DNA from: Ridgeia piscesae
Taxonomy: Eukaryota; Annelida; Polychaeta; Sabellida; Siboglinidae
Assembly: GCA_025642075.2 (NCBI GenBank)
Contig: JAODUO010000120.1
Coordinates: 712,501 to 776,500, forward strand
DNA: 64,000 nt
Direction of reading: 5' to 3'
The position numbers were made by a program, and so were the translations under genes. Positions 1 through 11,425 of the stretch are shown here, in pieces (the first letter of the stretch is position 1; every line of letters starts with the position of its first letter). The notes beneath the pieces were generated by a model that saw only the letters and a list, made by a program, of their open reading frames with translations, did not search any database and was not told the origin of the DNA.

Positions 1-180
1 TGGAGCCGGTTAGGCGTTTATTGTAGATCCAATTTAGGGTAAATCTAATATCATCGGTTCTTTTTAATAATTTATGCAGAAATAAAATATAATATACTGT
101 ATGCTTTGTGTATGTTTTTTACGCAAATCAACGTAGACAAATAAATGTGTGACACACGCACGCACATACACACACGCACT

Positions 181-305
181 CACCCGGCCTGTACTTTCGT
201 CTAGATCATGACCAGATCACCCGTGTTATTGTTGCCTCATCGATATGAAAACGACGCTTACATCGAACGAGCATTGAGTGTAAAATTTGGCACTTATTTA
301 TTAGA
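181..305. repeat. Dispersed repeat D, copy 1
   Basis: This segment recurs in the same orientation at 18,171-18,305 with about 85% identity by eye; both contain GCCTGTACTTT, ATTGTTGCCTCATCGA and ACGACGCTTACATCGAACG. Both copies are preceded by a CA/GCAC-rich microsatellite, so the microsatellite probably belongs to the element. No coding potential was seen. The family is not recognised. Confidence 0.6.
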
Positions 306-329
306 GAAAGACATGCCATTAGCGCACGT

Positions 330-401
330 ATGCACGCGCAGACACACCCGCATACACCACACACACACACACACAGCACACACACACACACACACACACA
401 C

Positions 402-436
<35 letters not shown>

Positions 437-585
437 CACACACACACACATACATACATACATACATACATACATACATACATACATACATACATACATA
501 CATACATACATACATACATACATACATACATACATACATACATACATACATACATACATACATACATACATACATACATACACAC
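330..585. repeat. (CA)n then (CATA)n microsatellite
   Basis: Alternating CA with single-base interruptions runs to about 449 and is followed by an uninterrupted CATA tetranucleotide tract to about 580. The open frames here encode only His-Thr-Ile-Tyr or Cys-Val-Met repeats and are artefacts of the microsatellite. Confidence 0.95.
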
Positions 586-1167
586 ACCTAATCACCAACA
601 ACATGCACAAGCGGACCTATCCCCGGATTCACGACCATGCCCACCCGTATCCGGGGAATCCTTCTTTCGCAGTATATATAGGTCAACAGCACCCGTTCTC
701 GGACCGACCCACTCGTCCTGAACCAAACCTTCCGGGTTAGCTTTCGGAAGCAATTCCCGGAAGCTAACCAATCCAATATGTGTCACGTGCCCTCTTCCCG
801 CCCACGCCTCCCTCACCCACCCACCCACCCACCGGCCCACCGGAGTCCGGAACGGGCGATTCGCTTCATGTCCCGCGAGTCGAACACCCCGCTACGCTCG
901 ATAATTGCGGAAATCGGCTAAAACGACTGTAATTGGAAGGGCGGGCCTAGAGCGGCGGGCGACGACGGGAGGTGTCGGTAGGCCGGTGTTAGTCGACTAG
1001 CACCTGGAAGTAATCGGCGGCCGATGGGCCGAGACAGCCACGTACGTGGGGACGTCGGCATCGTGACGGCGTATAGAGCCTAGGGCGGCGACGCGCCGTC
1101 TGGCGGCAGCCTGAGACCGAATAATCTCCCTAATATTAACATAAACTATTGTAAAAAAATTATATTA
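586..1167. other. Unassigned, moderately GC-rich stretch
   Basis: It holds a CCCAC-rich run near 805-842 and a CG-rich segment at about 840-1,120. I see no recognisable exon, RNA gene or repeat family. Confidence 0.4.
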
Positions 1168-1482
1168 AGTACTTATACAGCGGAGCATCCTGCCATCATG
1201 ACTGCTCAAAGCGCTTAAAATTTACTTCCCTGACAGACCTATTCAATCGGACACCATCTCAACTTCTCTGGGAAGCTTTCTCTGGGAAGCTTCCAGCCAC
1301 GCTGCAATTAATACGCGAAGGCCGCTCGTACACATATTCACCACTGTCCATAGCCAGCTGAGTGAACTGGAGCAATGTAGAGTTAGCTACTTCGCCCAAG
1401 GTTTCACACAGCAACACAGGATTCGAACACGGGCTCCCCGAGTGAAGTGTCGGAAGCTCTACCCCTGAGCCACTCTCTTCAA
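1168..1482 (-). mobile_element. tRNA-derived SINE, family A, copy 1
   Basis: Read on the minus strand, the head contains GTGGCTCAGGGGTAGAG, which resembles a tRNA A box, then GTGTTCGAATCC, a B box (about 1,413-1,475). A body shared with copies at 10,010-10,275, 11,105-11,425, 33,080-33,480 and 55,360-55,610 follows (CTTGGGC..., ACATTGCTCCAGTTCACT). The 3' end resembles GCGC(TA)TAAGTACTT. The RNA polymerase III box pair and multiple copies in both orientations support a SINE. The tRNA parent is uncertain. Confidence 0.7.
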
Positions 1483-2297
1483 AAAAGAAACATCTCGGTA
1501 ACACTCGTCATAATTGAGACTGGATAAGACGGAAGTGGACCTGGGAAGGACGCATTAGTAGAATACGAGATAACCGATGGACGTCGTGTATCATTGTATT
1601 CATTGGTATTCCGCGAATCACCGTCCGGAGAACACATTGAGGGGCTCGGTCTACAAGAAAACCAGTGACACGGCGGAGAGACGAAATAGACGAGTACTTG
1701 AAGGGAACCATCAGGCAGAAGAGAGGGACATCTGGAGACAGCATGCTGACGCCTTTGCCCACCCTGTGAACACTTAACAGCAGTATAAGGGTGACTATTG
1801 TGTTCTTCAGACGTAATTAATCCTCTTAACTGTGTGTCGTAACGTAAAATAAATAAATTATAAACAAAACTAACTCTAAAACTATTTCTTTTACTGCCCT
1901 TTATCAAATGCGAAATATGTGTCATAATACTAATCATAATTACTTAACCTAACACCGTGAAGCAGGCAGAATCACAACGGTCAGGCTAGCGAATCGTGGG
2001 AACGTCCGAGTAGGAACGTATCACTCAGATAGCCTGAACTGAAGATGAATAATTAACCATAGCTACCATTGTTCTGAATTTCGAACCCATAAAAACGCAC
2101 GACTGCATAACTGTAGATGTCAAAATGTCAAGCACATAACATTTATTAAACTGATCAGTGTTATCATATCGTTGTTTCATTTTTGCTAAAACGTTCGGCT
2201 TTATCCAGACTGACGCTGATTTTGGTAAAGACCCTGGATAAATTAAGTTATAAAGCGAGACGAATGCTCAACATGGCCAAATTGTTTGCACTTTGGT
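1483..2297. other. Unassigned intergenic sequence
   Basis: Short open frames on both strands between 1,500 and 1,940 show no recognisable domain. No repeat unit was seen in this stretch. Confidence 0.4.
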
Positions 2298-2588
2298 CGT
2301 CCGTCCGTCCGTCCGTCCGTCCGTCCGTCCGTCCGTCCGTCCGTCCGTCCGTCCGTCCGTCCGTCCGTCCGTCCGTCCGTCCGTCCGTCCGTCCGTCCGT
2401 CCGTCCGTCCGTCCGTCCGTCCGTCCGTCCGTCCGTCCGTCCGTCCGTCCGTCCGTCCGTCCTGTCCGTCCGTCCGTCCGTCCGTCCGTCCTCGTCCGTC
2501 CGTCCGTCCGTCCGTCCGTCCGTCCGTCCGTCCGTCCGTCCGTCCGTCCGTCCGTCCGTCCGTCCGTCCGTCCGTCCGTCCGTCCGTA
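2298..2588. repeat. (CCGT)n tetranucleotide microsatellite
   Basis: About 290 bp of GTCC repeats carry two small phase slips near 2,460 and 2,490. The repeat gives open Arg-Pro-Ser-Val frames on the plus strand and Gly-Arg-Thr-Asp frames on the minus strand. These are not genes. Confidence 0.97.
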
Positions 2589-4924
2589 GGTGTGTTTGCA
2601 ACAGCCGATGCTTTACGTATGCAGGTGGCCCGCCATGATCAATACACGCGTGCCGGAGAATCGTGCGAGTTGGGCATCGCCAAAACTCACTCGTCATACG
2701 TCGCGCGTGCGGAAACTAGTTGCGGTCGACGACGGGACGCCGAGAGGAAGACTATATGCGGACAGACGTGTGGCGGGACTTCTCGCGAGACAAACGCCAC
2801 TGACAACAGGACTATTCCCCTGCGGACAGATCGATAACCGGAGCGGCGTCATACAGCGGACGTCGCGACGACACGATAGCGCGCGGGAATCCGGCGCATT
2901 TAATTGGCGCGAGTTGAATGGAATCGACGGGAACGGAATCGAACGCGGAAACGAAAACGCTGAGCGACGGGCGCCCGCGTGACTTAATCACGGGAAGATG
3001 CCTCGCCTCACGGGACCTCGCCCCATGGCACACCTGCGGCGCACTCGCAAGGAGGAAGCACACTTCGCGATTCCGCCGACGTCTTGTAAATACGCCGCTA
3101 TATTTAGCCGCGACAGAACCGCTCGCCAAGCGGCCCCACGTCGCGTCACCACGGTGCGGCACCCTTGATTAGAACGCTCGGGTGCCGCGGCGCAGGAGAC
3201 CAGCTCGACGGCGCTTAACTAGACACTAATCGATCGTTCAACGCGTGATAAATAACTAACTCTGGCGCGGCTACCGACGATGGCACAGGTAACCGGGGTG
3301 TTTATCGGAGTCGGCGCCGGACAGCAGTTGCCCGGCAGATGGAGGCGGGTTGTGTTCTGGCTTCCGCGCTGAGCTCCTGGCTTGCCAATGAAGCGCCGGA
3401 GACTGAGCCGGTTGCTGCTTTCTCCGACTGTTTTGGAGTGGGAGATTATTTCTGTTTGAAGACTGTGACACATCATACATGCCAAAATCCTCTCTTGATA
3501 CTGACTTCGGTAGCTCGCGCTTCAAGGCATCTTCTCGCGTTTGCCAGCAGCACAGTTGTGCGCTATGCGAGCGTCGACCGGCAGCCGTTCGCAAGTTGCC
3601 AGATCGATTTCTCCATTTGTAGTCTAAAGATTGGACAGGTGTAGGTGATGTAATCTGTAGTTTGTGGCTCCGCCTTGCGCTCGCACACAGAGTGTTCGGG
3701 TAGTTTCCAACTGAACATAGATAACCTGAAATTGTTGGCATGGACAATCAGTCTCGTTTCCATTTTGTTCTTCCTCTGTTGGTTGTAGTCAAGAGAGTTC
3801 GCGGATATCACTGTATAGACTCAGTAATAGAGTTGTGTTCCGTGTGATTTTATATAGTATACCTACTGTACGTATCGTATATTTTATACGGCATACGCTA
3901 CACTGTGCGTTTTGTTATTAAAGGACACGCGTGATAATGCCATTGGTCCCAGCTACTCTTCCGGACGCATGCTTTTTGGACGGAGCGGAACACCGAAATG
4001 TAATGAATTTCTAGTGTTTTCATTCATTTTGAACGAGCTTTACATGCTTATGAAAGATTCAAAAATGTTGTCAGTTGGTGATGAAACAGTCTCGTATATC
4101 GATTTAGATGGTTGGAGAAAAAAAAACTGTTTGAAAACCACATAAACTCCAGGTTCAACGGTACTAATCGTAACTTCTTAAGTTGGGGACTTGCCCCAGG
4201 CGAGCAAGTGGAGAGATCACACCCTTAACCCGGCACAAAGGGGACGGCATTGGATTTGACTCAAAGAGCCACACATACCAAACATTTGTTTCGTGTGATT
4301 TGTTTCGTGGGCGTTGATTATTCTGGGAAATTGGTGGCGCCTGTTTTCTGCATTTTTCGGTGATGTAATGCCTGCAAACTTAAGGGAAACAAAAGGTTTC
4401 TTTTTGATGTATTTACTCAAAGGAATAGTGCACACTTAACCATTTGCTGACATCACTCCGCCTCTCTTTTGGGCTGTGGCTACACCATAATCCACGCTTG
4501 TATGGCGGGGTGGTGAAATGTTATATCTGGTCACCAATATGTTCTGTGTCGAATTGTTTTTATCATCCCCTACATTGTGCATTCTTGTTAATCAAGAAAT
4601 CATGTACTGGTCGTTTTTGCTTATTTTGGTATGCATATACCGTCTTCCCGGAAGTACAACATTTGTTTTGACGAATTTCAAGATTTTATAGAAACAACGT
4701 TTCAGTTACATGACGAATTATATAAATGTCTTGATGAACGTACTTTGCTAATGTATACACTGTACATTAGTAACAGCGTTATTTATGTTGCACTTTTGCT
4801 GCACGATGAAACATCGCTTGGGGTCTTTTTGAAAATATTGCGCATCTCGTTTAAACACCATGTTACCAACGAAGACGTTCGCGACAAGATAAATCTACCC
4901 ATCAGACCACAAGAAAACCTCATT
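2589..4924. other. Unassigned sequence, GC-rich at first
   Basis: 2,600-3,240 is CG-rich with many CGCG words; the rest is of average composition. No exon could be matched to a known protein, and the short open frames are scattered on both strands without splice-consistent continuity. Confidence 0.4.
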
Positions 4925-5130
4925 ACAACGGTCGAGAAGCAAACTGAAGTGGTCCGGCGACGTCTCACGGTCTTCTCGTCTTGCATAAATCATCTTGCAA
5001 GGTACAGTGCGAGGAGTGAGAAGAAGGTAGACAGACGGATGGACGGACCTAGAGTTCGCCGATTCCCAAAAGTAGAAAGTACTAGTCAAAGAAGCCGTCA
5101 ATGGTGCACCCAGCGATCTTTACTGGTTTA
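4925..5130 (+). mobile_element. Decayed LINE ORF2 C-terminal remnant
   Basis: From about 4,934 one frame reads RSKLKWSGDVSRSS...ILQGTVRGVRRR and then DGWTDLEFADSQ. This matches the familiar 'LKW-GHV-R...ILQGTV-GGRRRGRQ...W---L-FADSQ' stretch after the reverse transcriptase domain of many non-LTR elements. In-frame stops interrupt it after SRLA and after RRR, so it is dead. The 328-codon open frame over the same bases uses a different frame and is not supported as a gene. Confidence 0.7.
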
Positions 5131-6982
5131 CAACTTCCTGATGATGCACCTCATCGTACATTTTAGTCGTCTCACTCATCTCCAATACTACAATAAACTG
5201 TCAGGACGAGCATTTGTAAAACGAAGTAACCGAAAAGAACATGTTTCAGCTCTGGATGTACTCGACAGTAACTCAGCTATGCTGTTCGTCCGCATCATTC
5301 ATCCTGTGTCAGCGTCTTGTCAGCATTATGTCAGCATTCAGCGGTCTGAAGCAGCCACAGGCAGCTGTGTTGTGTACAGCACGTCAGCAGTGTGTCAACA
5401 GACTGCCGTCTGCCAACACGGTTGTGAGTGCAGAAACGCAACTAGCGCATACACGGAGCCCGTGTTTATATTCCGTCACGCTCGCGTAGTGGCACAAGTC
5501 GGAGCTTGGCCAAACTGTGGCAAGGCATCCGGTGATCCTCGGGCACAGAGAGACGACCAACACCGCGAGACTAAACGGGGATTTCGATGTCTGAAGTGTG
5601 CTACATCCGTACCTTAGTAAAGCAGATTTATTTATAATTATATGTTGTTACTAACAAACAGCGAATGTATACTGCACTTAGCAAACCCGAACGCTGTTCG
5701 CAGTCTGAAACAAGTTACTAGTGTAGTGTAAACGTACTGTAAACAAAACATTATTTGAGTAAATAACGCTATTGCCATTTAATACTTTGAAATTGCCGCG
5801 TTCCTGCGCTCCTGGCCAAACTGGGACTAAATACAAGTGATTTGACGAATTGAATTTCCTGCCAATAATTTCCTAAACGGAAAAGACGAACTAATCTCTG
5901 TAAAGTCTTCAAGTGACGCAGTTGCTATTTTAATTACAAGGGATTTATTTTGACAGGATTGGAGCATATGAAATGAATAGCAGCTGGTTTAATAGATACA
6001 AAAATACATTTTAATTCACACGGTACACGGTTATTTTGATAAATGTTGACGGCTACCGCGTGGTTGTGTTTTAAAGGAGCTTGAGACAGTATATTTTGGT
6101 GACATTTGACAAGGACATCAACGACCTGTTGAGAGTGGCAATGTAGAAATTTCAGATCTTTCACTGGCACAGTTTCCTTACAACCTGACAAAAGGTTCAC
6201 ACGGCCGTCAGCGGGACACATAAGTTAACAGCGGTCTGTGACCACATAATAGGTGTGACTCCGTGAACCTATAGAGGTTATACTCGGTACATCGTATGCG
6301 GGCGGCGCGTTCTTGTTGAGCCGTTGATAGAACCAGACATTCGACGGAAGCTAAACGCTCCAGTATGGAATGACATACCGACATTGGCCGCCGTGTTGAA
6401 ATATTGTCCGCGAAGTCAAATTACACCTCGACCTTGCCCGTCGGTAAGTACGTCCGACATCGCCTCTCGGCAAATACTCGGCTATATCCGACGAAGGCAC
6501 GCGCACTCGGATAAGCTAGGGGCCGACTCAAACGTGTCGAATCACGGGCCAATACCCGGGGTATGAGTAATAACTAGAATGGCTGCCGAGACATCATTCA
6601 TCTTGCTGTCCGGTTCCGAAGCCCAAATGGTGTCAACATGCCTTAGTGTAGATTCCACTCAATAGGTGGAGCCACTGTGAACACGGACTACTCGAACGTA
6701 ATACAGTTAAGTTGTTGGCAATGCGAACTACTAGACCAATGTTTGATTGAGGTCAGGTCAGTTGTGAATACTTTACCAACTTACGAGACCACAGTTTTAT
6801 TAAGGCCAAATTCTGTGTAAATAACATAAATAAGTAATCATATGAAGAGTGCATTTTTAAGTCATCGTAATTATATGCTTTGTTCGACGGCTTGAGTAAT
6901 GTCATTCAAACCGAGAACTCTGATACAACGCGGTTTTGTGTTCTGAGTCCCAAAGCGGGCAAAATACGCAAACGCGATCTGC
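5131..6982. other. Unassigned sequence upstream of a LINE fragment
   Basis: No coding exon was recognised. The last few hundred bases before 6,983 could be 5' sequence of the LINE that follows, but nothing identifies them. Confidence 0.35.
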
Positions 6983-7566
6983 CTTAATTTAAATTCCAGA
7001 TCTTTGAACAGTGAACAAGTGGGTGAACTGCATGTAACTGTAGCAACACATGATGTTTCAATTGTATGTGTTAGTGAGACATGGTTTAAAGCCTATAATT
7101 ATGGATTCAAGTAGCCTTACTGTGCAAAGGTTTTGCTTCGTGCGGAAAGATACAGACCATGGACGCGGCAATTTCAGAATATAAAGATTGATGGGAGGGA
7201 TTTTGAACACGTTTGCCATGCCAAACTGTTAGGTGTGACCATTTCCCAGCGTCTGACGTTTAATAAACAAACACGTGCAAAATATTGTGAAAAGGCCGAT
7301 AAACGATTGTACATGTTATATCAGTTAACGCGAACCGGAATTACACAGAAAGATCTGGTTACTGTACGTGTCAATGTTGTGAGACCTGTTTTAAAGTATG
7401 CATGCCCTGTGTGGCGCACTAACTTGCCCCAATATTTATCTGACAATGTCGAAATTATACAGAAAAGGGCACTACAGTGTATTTTTCCTGGTTTAAAGTC
7501 GGCACACAGATTAAACCATCTGCTGCCTGACAAAAGGCATACAAAATATGATTTTAGACAATGATA
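6983..7566 (+). mobile_element. Internally deleted LINE: endonuclease start joined to reverse transcriptase end
   Basis: 6,983-7,114 reads LNLNSRSLNSEQVGELHV then VSETWFK before a TAG. This is the start of an APE-type endonuclease, like the usual 'NARSL-NK-DEL...VTETWL'. It passes directly into a frame at 7,133-7,564 with AKLLGVTIS, KRLYMLYQL, VVRPVLKYACPVW and IIQKRALQCIFPG, which are features of the C-terminal side of a non-LTR reverse transcriptase. The central endonuclease and the catalytic palm are missing, so the copy cannot be autonomous. A GT-rich tract lies about 200 bp downstream. Confidence 0.75.
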
Positions 7567-7780
7567 CGTGTACCCGTTACCAGTAGCCAGAACGAACAGA
7601 TAACGTAACTCATTTATACCGTGGTGATTTTACAACTGCCAGTAAACACGGCATGGCAGAATACAGTCGATTAATACGGTATCACATGTCAAAGTATTGA
7701 TAATCTACGATATTTTGATGCGTTAATTGTATTTTATTGTATAATGTGAATCAAAGGCAGTTGAGTTGCTAATAAAACTT

Positions 7781-7788
7781 GGTGTGTG

Positions 7789-7820
<32 letters not shown>

Positions 7821-7856
7821 TGCGCGTGTGCGTGTGCGCGCTCGCGTGCGCGTGCG
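7781..7856. repeat. (GT)n/(GCGT)n microsatellite
   Basis: A run of GT passes into GCGT and then mixed CG-rich dinucleotides. No gene is associated. Confidence 0.9.
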
Positions 7857-9458
7857 AAAGCGCAAAGTATCTTTGCTCATATAAACCCATAACTCATTTA
7901 AATTAGTTCGGCCTACAATGGTGTAATAGATTCCCCGATGATTTCCTATAACTAAATAATAAATTTACCCAACTGAGTTACCGTGTCGTAGGCGACATTA
8001 CATGGGTTCATTTTTTTCACTTAACGAGACAAGCGAAAAAATCGAATAGAGGAAAGGCCTTTAACTACCAGCCAACGTGAGGTCCCGTGTGACAGCCCTT
8101 AAACTGTGTCCAGCTCTCTCGCGCCAATTGCTTAACGATTATCTATTTCCGTGAAATGGTTCGTTTCGGCGTCGGACGGTAAATGTTATCACCGCCTTCT
8201 GCGGTCTGGTCACCGACGACATTAAAGGGATTCTTCCGCCATTACACGCATAAATAGTTCATAGCAAAATAGGGCGAGCATTTGATGTTGAGCACCTATT
8301 AGTGAGATAGGTTGGTACAGTTAATGTTAGATGCGCTATTGCATTGCATTTTTCACTGGGCGCAACAGAAACAGTTAGAGTATGGACACAGAGACTAGTT
8401 TTTTTAATACACACTGTTTAAACATCAGTCAACAAATTGGAACATCAACATTGTGCTTTCTAAAAACATACGTTTAAAAAAATCAATGTTTCTTTGGAGT
8501 ATATAATCAAATAAATATGATACTAACATGTTTACCTCTGATTTATTTACATAAACTATATGCATATCATATATAATTGTAGTTTCCGGTTGGAATCTGA
8601 TGTCATATATTGGGTGTGTGAAATGACGCGATAACACATATAATATGTGCGCGAAACGTTGAAGTGACAAAAAGTGTCATTAACAGCACATTACGTAAGA
8701 ACGTCACGGTATGGCCTACAAGCAAAACAAACGTTACAGTAATTTATCTACGGAGAATTTCACGATTGTATACAGGTAGAAAAATCAAAAATGACTTAGT
8801 AGGGGAAATGTCACAACGACCCATCGGTGTGAAATGTCGTAATGATTTGTTATGAGAAATGTCACAACAATGACCAAAATAGAACAATATCTCAATGTTG
8901 GAAATTCTAAATAATTAATTTGTGTGAAATTTCTCAATATGTAGAAATAAAAATATTAACATTAACACTTATAGGAATAAATCTGTTAACCTGGTGGAGA
9001 ACTATGAGACTTGAAATGCATTATGGGACAACGCTAGTTACGAAGCCATGTAGTAACGACCTTTGTGGTTTCGATTAGGAAGCGATTAGGAAGTTGACTA
9101 TATGAAATAGAGTAGTATGCTTGGCGACCGAGAATGCTATCGCACACGCAAACAACATCAAGTGTTGTCTTTACACAATACAGGAACGAGAACACGCAGT
9201 ATACACATAGAACCACGTCACCACCGCCGACTGTTGGCAGCACGTGAACAGCCGGGTTCATATCGATGACGTAAACAATAGTTCTGTCGTCACAGAACGC
9301 GTGAAAAGCTGCGATCTCGGAATCACCCAAGATTTATGTGTGGTAAATTCTTTATCTATGCTCGGGTTATCTTTAACTTTTGATTAGCGCACGGCTCGAA
9401 ACTGGCTGCGCCCGTGCAGCAAACGTGATCCAGGGAGTCAATCTACGGCCTAACAAAA
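7857..9458. other. Unassigned sequence
   Basis: AT-rich intergenic sequence without recognisable exons, RNA genes or tandem repeats. Confidence 0.35.
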
Positions 9459-9890
9459 ATGGCGACACGTGCTAATGTAGGCGATTTCGTTAGAACAATT
9501 CAGGATGCTATAACTCTGTTGGCGCCAATAGTTTCCGCCATCCCGGCCAGCACAACCATCTTCTTGTTTCGATGGCTGTATCCTTTTCTCGTCGTAATGT
9601 ACAACATTTCTTCACTACGCCATAAATCAATGAATAAGGCTTCGCCTTCAACGCTGCTCAAGTTAAGAGGTACCGCCATGTTTACGGTCTACTGTCAGCT
9701 GATCTCAGACTGCCGCCTGATTGGCTGTTGGGTCGCCGGAATATTCTATTCGCGAAAATACATGCATAGACTGGTTCGCTTCGCGGTCCCCGGATTTTTG
9801 TCATGCTTACACTATACGAACATTGCTGTTGAGGATTCGACATATTCTGTCGTGAACATACGAACTTATTCCGACGGATTTCGTGCATAG
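9459..9890 (+). CDS. Unrecognised 143-codon open frame (doubtful)
   Basis: The ATG has a good animal start context (AAAATGGCG) and the frame stays open for 143 codons. It contains a hydrophobic stretch near residues 30-55 (ITLLAPIVSAIPA...FLFRWLYPFLVVMY). I recognise no family. No splice-linked exons or paralogue were found, and it lies in a repeat-rich region, so chance is a serious alternative. It is listed only because of the start context and the hydrophobic segment. Confidence 0.12.
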   Translation: MATRANVGDFVRTIQDAITLLAPIVSAIPASTTIFLFRWLYPFLVVMYNISSLRHKSMNKASPSTLLKLRGTAMFTVYCQLISDCRLIGCWVAGIFYSRKYMHRLVRFAVPGFLSCLHYTNIAVEDSTYSVVNIRTYSDGFRA

Positions 9891-10009
9891 ACTCTACGAT
9901 GTTTACTAAAAGTAGCCCAATGTCGGCTCCCGGACTCCGGACTATTTTATTCCCGACGGAAAATTGGTTGGTCTGTGGGCGCAATTATGAGAACCGGATG
10001 AGATTCCTG

Positions 10010-10275
10010 AGCTGCCGTGTCGCACCTTGGGCAAATTCGTTCACTCTACATTGCTCCAGTTCACTCATCTGTATGGGTGAGTGAGTACATGACTATAGAT
10101 AGTGGTGTTTATTACATTTTGTATACGAATAATCGTCGCGCGTTAATTGCAGCGTGGCTGAATGCTTCCCAGAGAAGTGGAGATGGTGTTCGCTTGAACA
10201 CATCTACAAGGGAGTGAAGTGGAAAGCGCATTGAACAATCCTGAAGACTGGATAACGCGTTAAATAATGACTTAC
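10010..10275 (+). mobile_element. SINE family A, copy in plus orientation, head lost
   Basis: It contains CACCTTGGGCAAATTCGTTC, CTACATTGCTCCAGTTCACT and a decayed tail reading AAAGCGCATTGAACAATCCT then GAAGACTGGATAACGCG. These match the body and end of the family A copies at 1,168-1,482 and 11,105-11,425 in reverse orientation. The tRNA-like head is not recognisable here. Confidence 0.65.
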
Positions 10276-11104
10276 CTTTACGTTTACCTTTACCGAGAGA
10301 ATATACACCTATGGCGGTGTGTGTCAATGCGTGCATCTAACGAATGACCTATTGTAGGAATAATGTGCCTTACTTGAACTTAATCTACCTGCATGTATGT
10401 GCGCCACAACCTCGCAAAGAGGAGGCGTTATGAATCTGTTTGTGCTTTGCAGGGTGGATCATATCTAGTTTTCCCCACTCAACGACTCGACTATAATCTA
10501 CGCATGTGTTGCTCAAAGTATTATTATCGTTGGCATAGTGATATACTTTACAGAAAACTGCACCCTGTCTTCAACCAGATGAAAGGAGGAGGTTTTACTT
10601 TATAAAAACTAAACATATAATTATTTCATACATGAGCCTATCCAAGACATGTTTACAATGTTTGACCCAAGAGGGCGCTACCAGGCCACGACCACGGCGC
10701 TTGATTAACATTTTCAGGCCGTTTTTGTAGTTTGAAAAAATGTGACAAAATAACAGCGCGGCTTTTTATTTTGTGGGTATTCCTTCCGGGCATTCGTGAT
10801 CACGGAAAGAACTCACAAACGGCCATGACGTCCTCAAAACAGGACAACACTAAGATATAACATGAGCAAAAACAGGAAAGAGAAAAATGTTTCAGGGAGC
10901 ATGTAATGCAAAAGCAAGTTTATAGGAAAAAGAAAAACGACGAGAAAGCCGTAAGAAAAATACGACAGGTAAGTTTGCAATCTAATCTTCAACACACGGA
11001 TCACTGGATGATGTGGACAAACACACTGCCAAAAAATAAAACAAAATAATAAGAAAACAAGGCGGAGGACGAATACAACTAATAACATAATTTTTTAAAC
11101 TTAA
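10276..11104. other. Unassigned sequence
   Basis: No gene, RNA gene or repeat family recognised. 10,840-11,090 is A-rich on the plus strand. Confidence 0.35.
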
Positions 11105-11425
11105 GTACTTATATAGCGCAGTATTCGGTCCTCGTGTCTGCTCAAAGCGCTTTTATATTTTACTTCCCCGGCATACCTATTCAATCAAACACCGTCTCAA
11201 CTTCTCTGAGACGAATGCAACCATAAGCTCCAATTTATGCGCGAAGGCTGCGCATACGCATATTCACCACTGTCTATAGCCAGGTACTCAGTTAAGTGAA
11301 TTGGAGCAATGTAGAGTGAACAAACTTGCCCAAGGTTTTAGCACCGCAGCCCAGGATTCGAACCCGGTTTCTCTTAGTCGAGAGTCCGAAGTTCTACCCC
11401 TGAGCCATGGCACTCTACAAAAGTA
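11105..11425 (-). mobile_element. tRNA-derived SINE, family A, best-preserved copy
   Basis: On the minus strand the head reads ATGGCTCAGGGGTAGAAC (A box) and CGGGTTCGAATCCTGGG (B box), with tRNA-like spacing. The shared body (CAAACTTGCCCAAGG and ACATTGCTCCAATTCACT in either orientation) follows, then a 3' end built on CTTATATAGCGC. This is the clearest pol III promoter pair of the family in the window. Confidence 0.75.

Noticed and set aside
2183..2837. Arg-Pro-Ser-Val and Gly-Arg-Thr-Asp repeat proteins
   Set aside because: Translation of the (CCGT)n microsatellite; all frames on a strand give the same repeat.
3271..3747. 158-codon minus-strand frame
   Set aside because: No recognisable domain, overlapping frames on both strands, and no splice-linked neighbours.
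4631..5617. 328-codon open frame, the longest outside tandem repeats
   Set aside because: It overlaps a decayed LINE C-terminus that is recognisable in a different frame (LKWSGDVSRSS...ILQGTVRG), and the predicted protein has no recognisable domain or periodicity. Chance is the better explanation.
11340..11412. tRNA gene on the minus strand
   Set aside because: The box pair is good but it is joined to the SINE A body shared with several other copies, and no proper acceptor stem is seen.
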